Notes under the pieces: model-generated | What the model was told of the DNA's origin: nothing | Seen by the model: the letters and a program-made list of their open reading frames with translations, nothing else | The model's database searches: none | In this document: positions 61,869 to 64,000 of the stretch, in pieces | How positions within the stretch are numbered: position 1 is the first letter of the stretch | Layout: each line of letters begins with the position of its first letter | Assembly: GCA_030762985.1 (NCBI GenBank) | Contig: CM061040.1 | Coordinates: 15,859,922 to 15,923,921, forward strand | Source: Adelphocoris suturalis | Lineage: Eukaryota; Arthropoda; Insecta; Hemiptera; Miridae | Direction: 5' to 3' | Length of the DNA stretch: 64,000 nt | Made by a program: the position numbers and the translations under genes

Positions 61869-64000
61869 CGTGTTGTGTCAAATAAGATGATTTATTCATA
61901 TAAATACTTCAATACAATTCATACTTCAAGGTACTTCATTTTACAATCATTCAAATCTTCTTTTGATGTGGCGATGTGGCACGTGAAGATCCTCGTGGAC
62001 ATCCTCCTTGCTCTGGGATCGGCATCCAGCTCCCCAGAATCAAACAAAAGCAAACCAAATTTTTTACTCGCATTGCGTGCGAAAACTGCCGCCCATCCTT
62101 TCTAAGGAATGGGCATAAACATCTTCCAGTTCACTCCAATACAATTCTCAGCATAAATCAGTAGTCGTCATATAAGCACTGTGCAGATACTGACCTTGTG
62201 AGGGCTCCAAACAGCCCTTGTTCAGCCATTGCGCATAAAGGAGGCCCAAATGAAGCCGCTTCCATTCACGGTCCGCTTGGCCGCCCACTCCAGGATGAAT
62301 CGAGGATATAGTCTTCGTAGCAGATCTGCCGCTCTTCTGAACCAAACGCCTTTCCAAGACATTATTGCCGGCACTATTTTTACATCTTCCGCCTCGGTCA
62401 TCTCCTTCACAGCATCCAACACTTCCTGGCCTCCATATTTCGAGCATTTAGCATCGTAGACAGTACTCATTGGGTAGGCTTCACTATTAGTCGTTATGCC
62501 CACGTCGATGATCCAAGCAGTTCTATCCTTCTTCACCATCAGATCAGGCCGCAGTACACGCCCTCCGATAACCATCTGCGTCTCCCGCCATGTCATCCAG
62601 CCTTTTTGCCGTGCATACTCCATGAACAAATTATTCACGACATCATGTCTCTTGCACCTTGCGTTCCGCATCGTCGGACATACTTGTATTACGTGGTTTG
62701 GAGACTCAACAGCTTCACAACTCCGACGACATAGTCTATTTCCGCGGCATAGTCCGCGCAACAATCTCGTTGTCGTAGGAATTGCACCAACTCGCGTCTT
62801 GATGGCAGCCAAAGTATGCAAATCCGGAATCCTTCCGTCGTCGTCCAATATCTATCTACTTGACTCAGGTGTCCTTCTAGCTTCCTTGAATGCCGCGCCA
62901 TCAGTGGTCCGATGCCAAGCATCCTCCCAAACCCTCCTTCTCTGAATTACCGTGGTCATAACTTCTCCAATGTCCTCCTCCCCAAACAACACCCGGCGCA
63001 AGTGACTCATCCACCGCTTTTGAAGATCAGGAATCACTCGATGGAGCTCCATGAGCCCTAACCCCCTATCGAGAACAGGTGCATAAAAGAACGCATTCGG
63101 CGCATCCCCAGGAAGCCTCAAGAACCGACGCAAGCATCGTCCAATCTCACAGTCCAAGTGTCTTAACTTCTTCCCTGAGATCGGAGCGAGAACCAACTGA
63201 TGCACGAATGAGGCCACCACATGCGTTCGCAGGGACTCCAGCTTCTGAAGAGGCGCCAGCATCGACGCTCCCACCCTAGGGGCCACCGCGGCAAATCTTT
63301 CGATCGGCGCACTCTTTACGCCGTATGGCGTAAGCATCATTCCCAAATACCTCCACTCGGTATCTGAGCGATCTACTGGGATCCGCTCAACCAACTCAGC
63401 CTCCGAGAAACCACCAACCTACTCAGCCGTGGCACCATGGGTACATAAAGCGATTTAGCCTCGTTAAGGGCCATACCGCATTCTCTTAAGGCACCTTTAG
63501 ACGCTGCCATAAGAGCATTCATTCCAGCCTGCGATGAACTAATCAGTACCACATCATCAGCAAAAGCCGTATACGTCCATCTCTTCCCTCTGTAAATGTA
63601 TCCGACCCTCGATGGCAATGCCATTAGGACATGGTCCATGACCATGTTGAACAATATCGACGACAGAGGGTCTCCCTGTCTAACTCCTCTCCTGCACCGG
63701 ATCAACGGTCCGCCACCAATCGACGTGTAGGATGACGCATACAACGCCTCGATATATCCAGTAAGTGCTATAGGCCACCCACGAGCTCTCATTACAGCCG
63801 CCAACACATTGTGACTAACGGTGTCGAAGGCCTTCGCTATGTCGACCGTCACCAAATGGATCTCCCTTAATCTCGAACGAGCACTCTTCAGTAATTCGTC
63901 CATTAGGGTCACGTTGATGCCAACACCATCCATTCCATGAATCAATCCTCTCTGTTCAGAGACATGCTTGACAGATCTGGAAATCCGGGCCGCCAAGATC
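61869..64000 (-). mobile_element. R2-like LINE copy D (runs off right edge)
   Basis: 3'UTR 61869-62221 (contains TACCTTGAAGTAT and AATAAATCATCTTATTTGAC), then endonuclease and reverse transcriptase to the window edge. It matches copy E almost base for base in the shared part and copies A and B at the 3' end and in protein. Confidence 0.88.
62222..64000 (-). pseudogene. R2-like reverse transcriptase and endonuclease, copy D (partial)
   Basis: From the right edge: AARISRSVKHVSEQRG, TVDIAKAFDTVSH, RRGVRQGDPLSSILFN, catalytic AFADDVVLISSS. A 1-nt deletion at about 63404 (CCTCCGAGAAA versus CCTCCGGAGAAA in E) shifts into 63394-62852 with the thumb. A TAG at about 62850 (PESSR-stop) is shared with copy E, and the same frame then gives the finger (CRRSCEAVESPNHVIQVC) and endonuclease (LRPDLMVKKDRTAWIIDVGI). 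The PD and D residues are all present, ending at 62222. The endonuclease is the best preserved in the window. It is inactive as it stands because of the shift and the stop. Confidence 0.88.

Overview
The window looks like nuclear DNA of an arthropod, most likely an insect; I cannot fix the order. The reasons are AT-rich sequence with many microsatellites, split genes with GT-AG introns, no operons or ribosome binding sites, and a transposon load (R1-clade, R2-like, jockey/CR1-type, Copia, hAT, pogo, PIF/Harbinger) typical of arthropods. There are few host genes and they are fragmentary. The clearest are the first two coding exons of a hexosaminidase D gene on the minus strand (632-1675, continuing off the left edge) and one well-spliced 71-codon exon of an unidentified minus-strand gene (28345-28557).

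Layout. 1-9480: the hexosaminidase D 5' end, then AT-rich intergenic DNA with a 128-bp hairpin, a foldback element, a LINE 3' fragment and minor tandem repeats. 9486-13390: a minus-strand LINE with a broken ORF1 and ORF2. 15333-18580: a young Copia element with 202-bp LTRs and a 5-bp target duplication but no reverse transcriptase. 18600-26000: mostly unannotatable. 26290-28307: a 1.1-kb element with about 255-bp inverted termini and a 9-bp target duplication, then a pogo deletion derivative beside the orphan exon. 28815-31944: a jockey-type LINE and an RNase H fragment. 32359-42460: R2-like (restriction-like endonuclease) elements head to tail on the minus strand, with a hAT transposon embedded. 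44958-55794: two pieces of a PIF/Harbinger-type (HARBI1-like) transposase flank a plus-strand mosaic of R2-like and R1-like elements and a small LTR element with three LTRs. 57450-61802: a deleted second hAT copy between inverted repeats. 61869-64000: another R2-like element running off the right edge.

Almost all transposon genes are broken by frameshifts, stops or deletions. The exceptions are the Copia gag-protease-integrase frame and short single-exon fragments. Three points stand out. First, an R2-like element has an upstream gag-like ORF1 with three zinc knuckles overlapping ORF2 at ATGGCTGA. Second, members of that R2-like family abut simple repeats at their 3' ends (T54, T26, TG-repeat). 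Third, a 1-kb TRIM-like LTR element carries in each 171-bp LTR a tRNA-like A box, B box and T5 terminator, in concept resembling the plant Cassandra elements.
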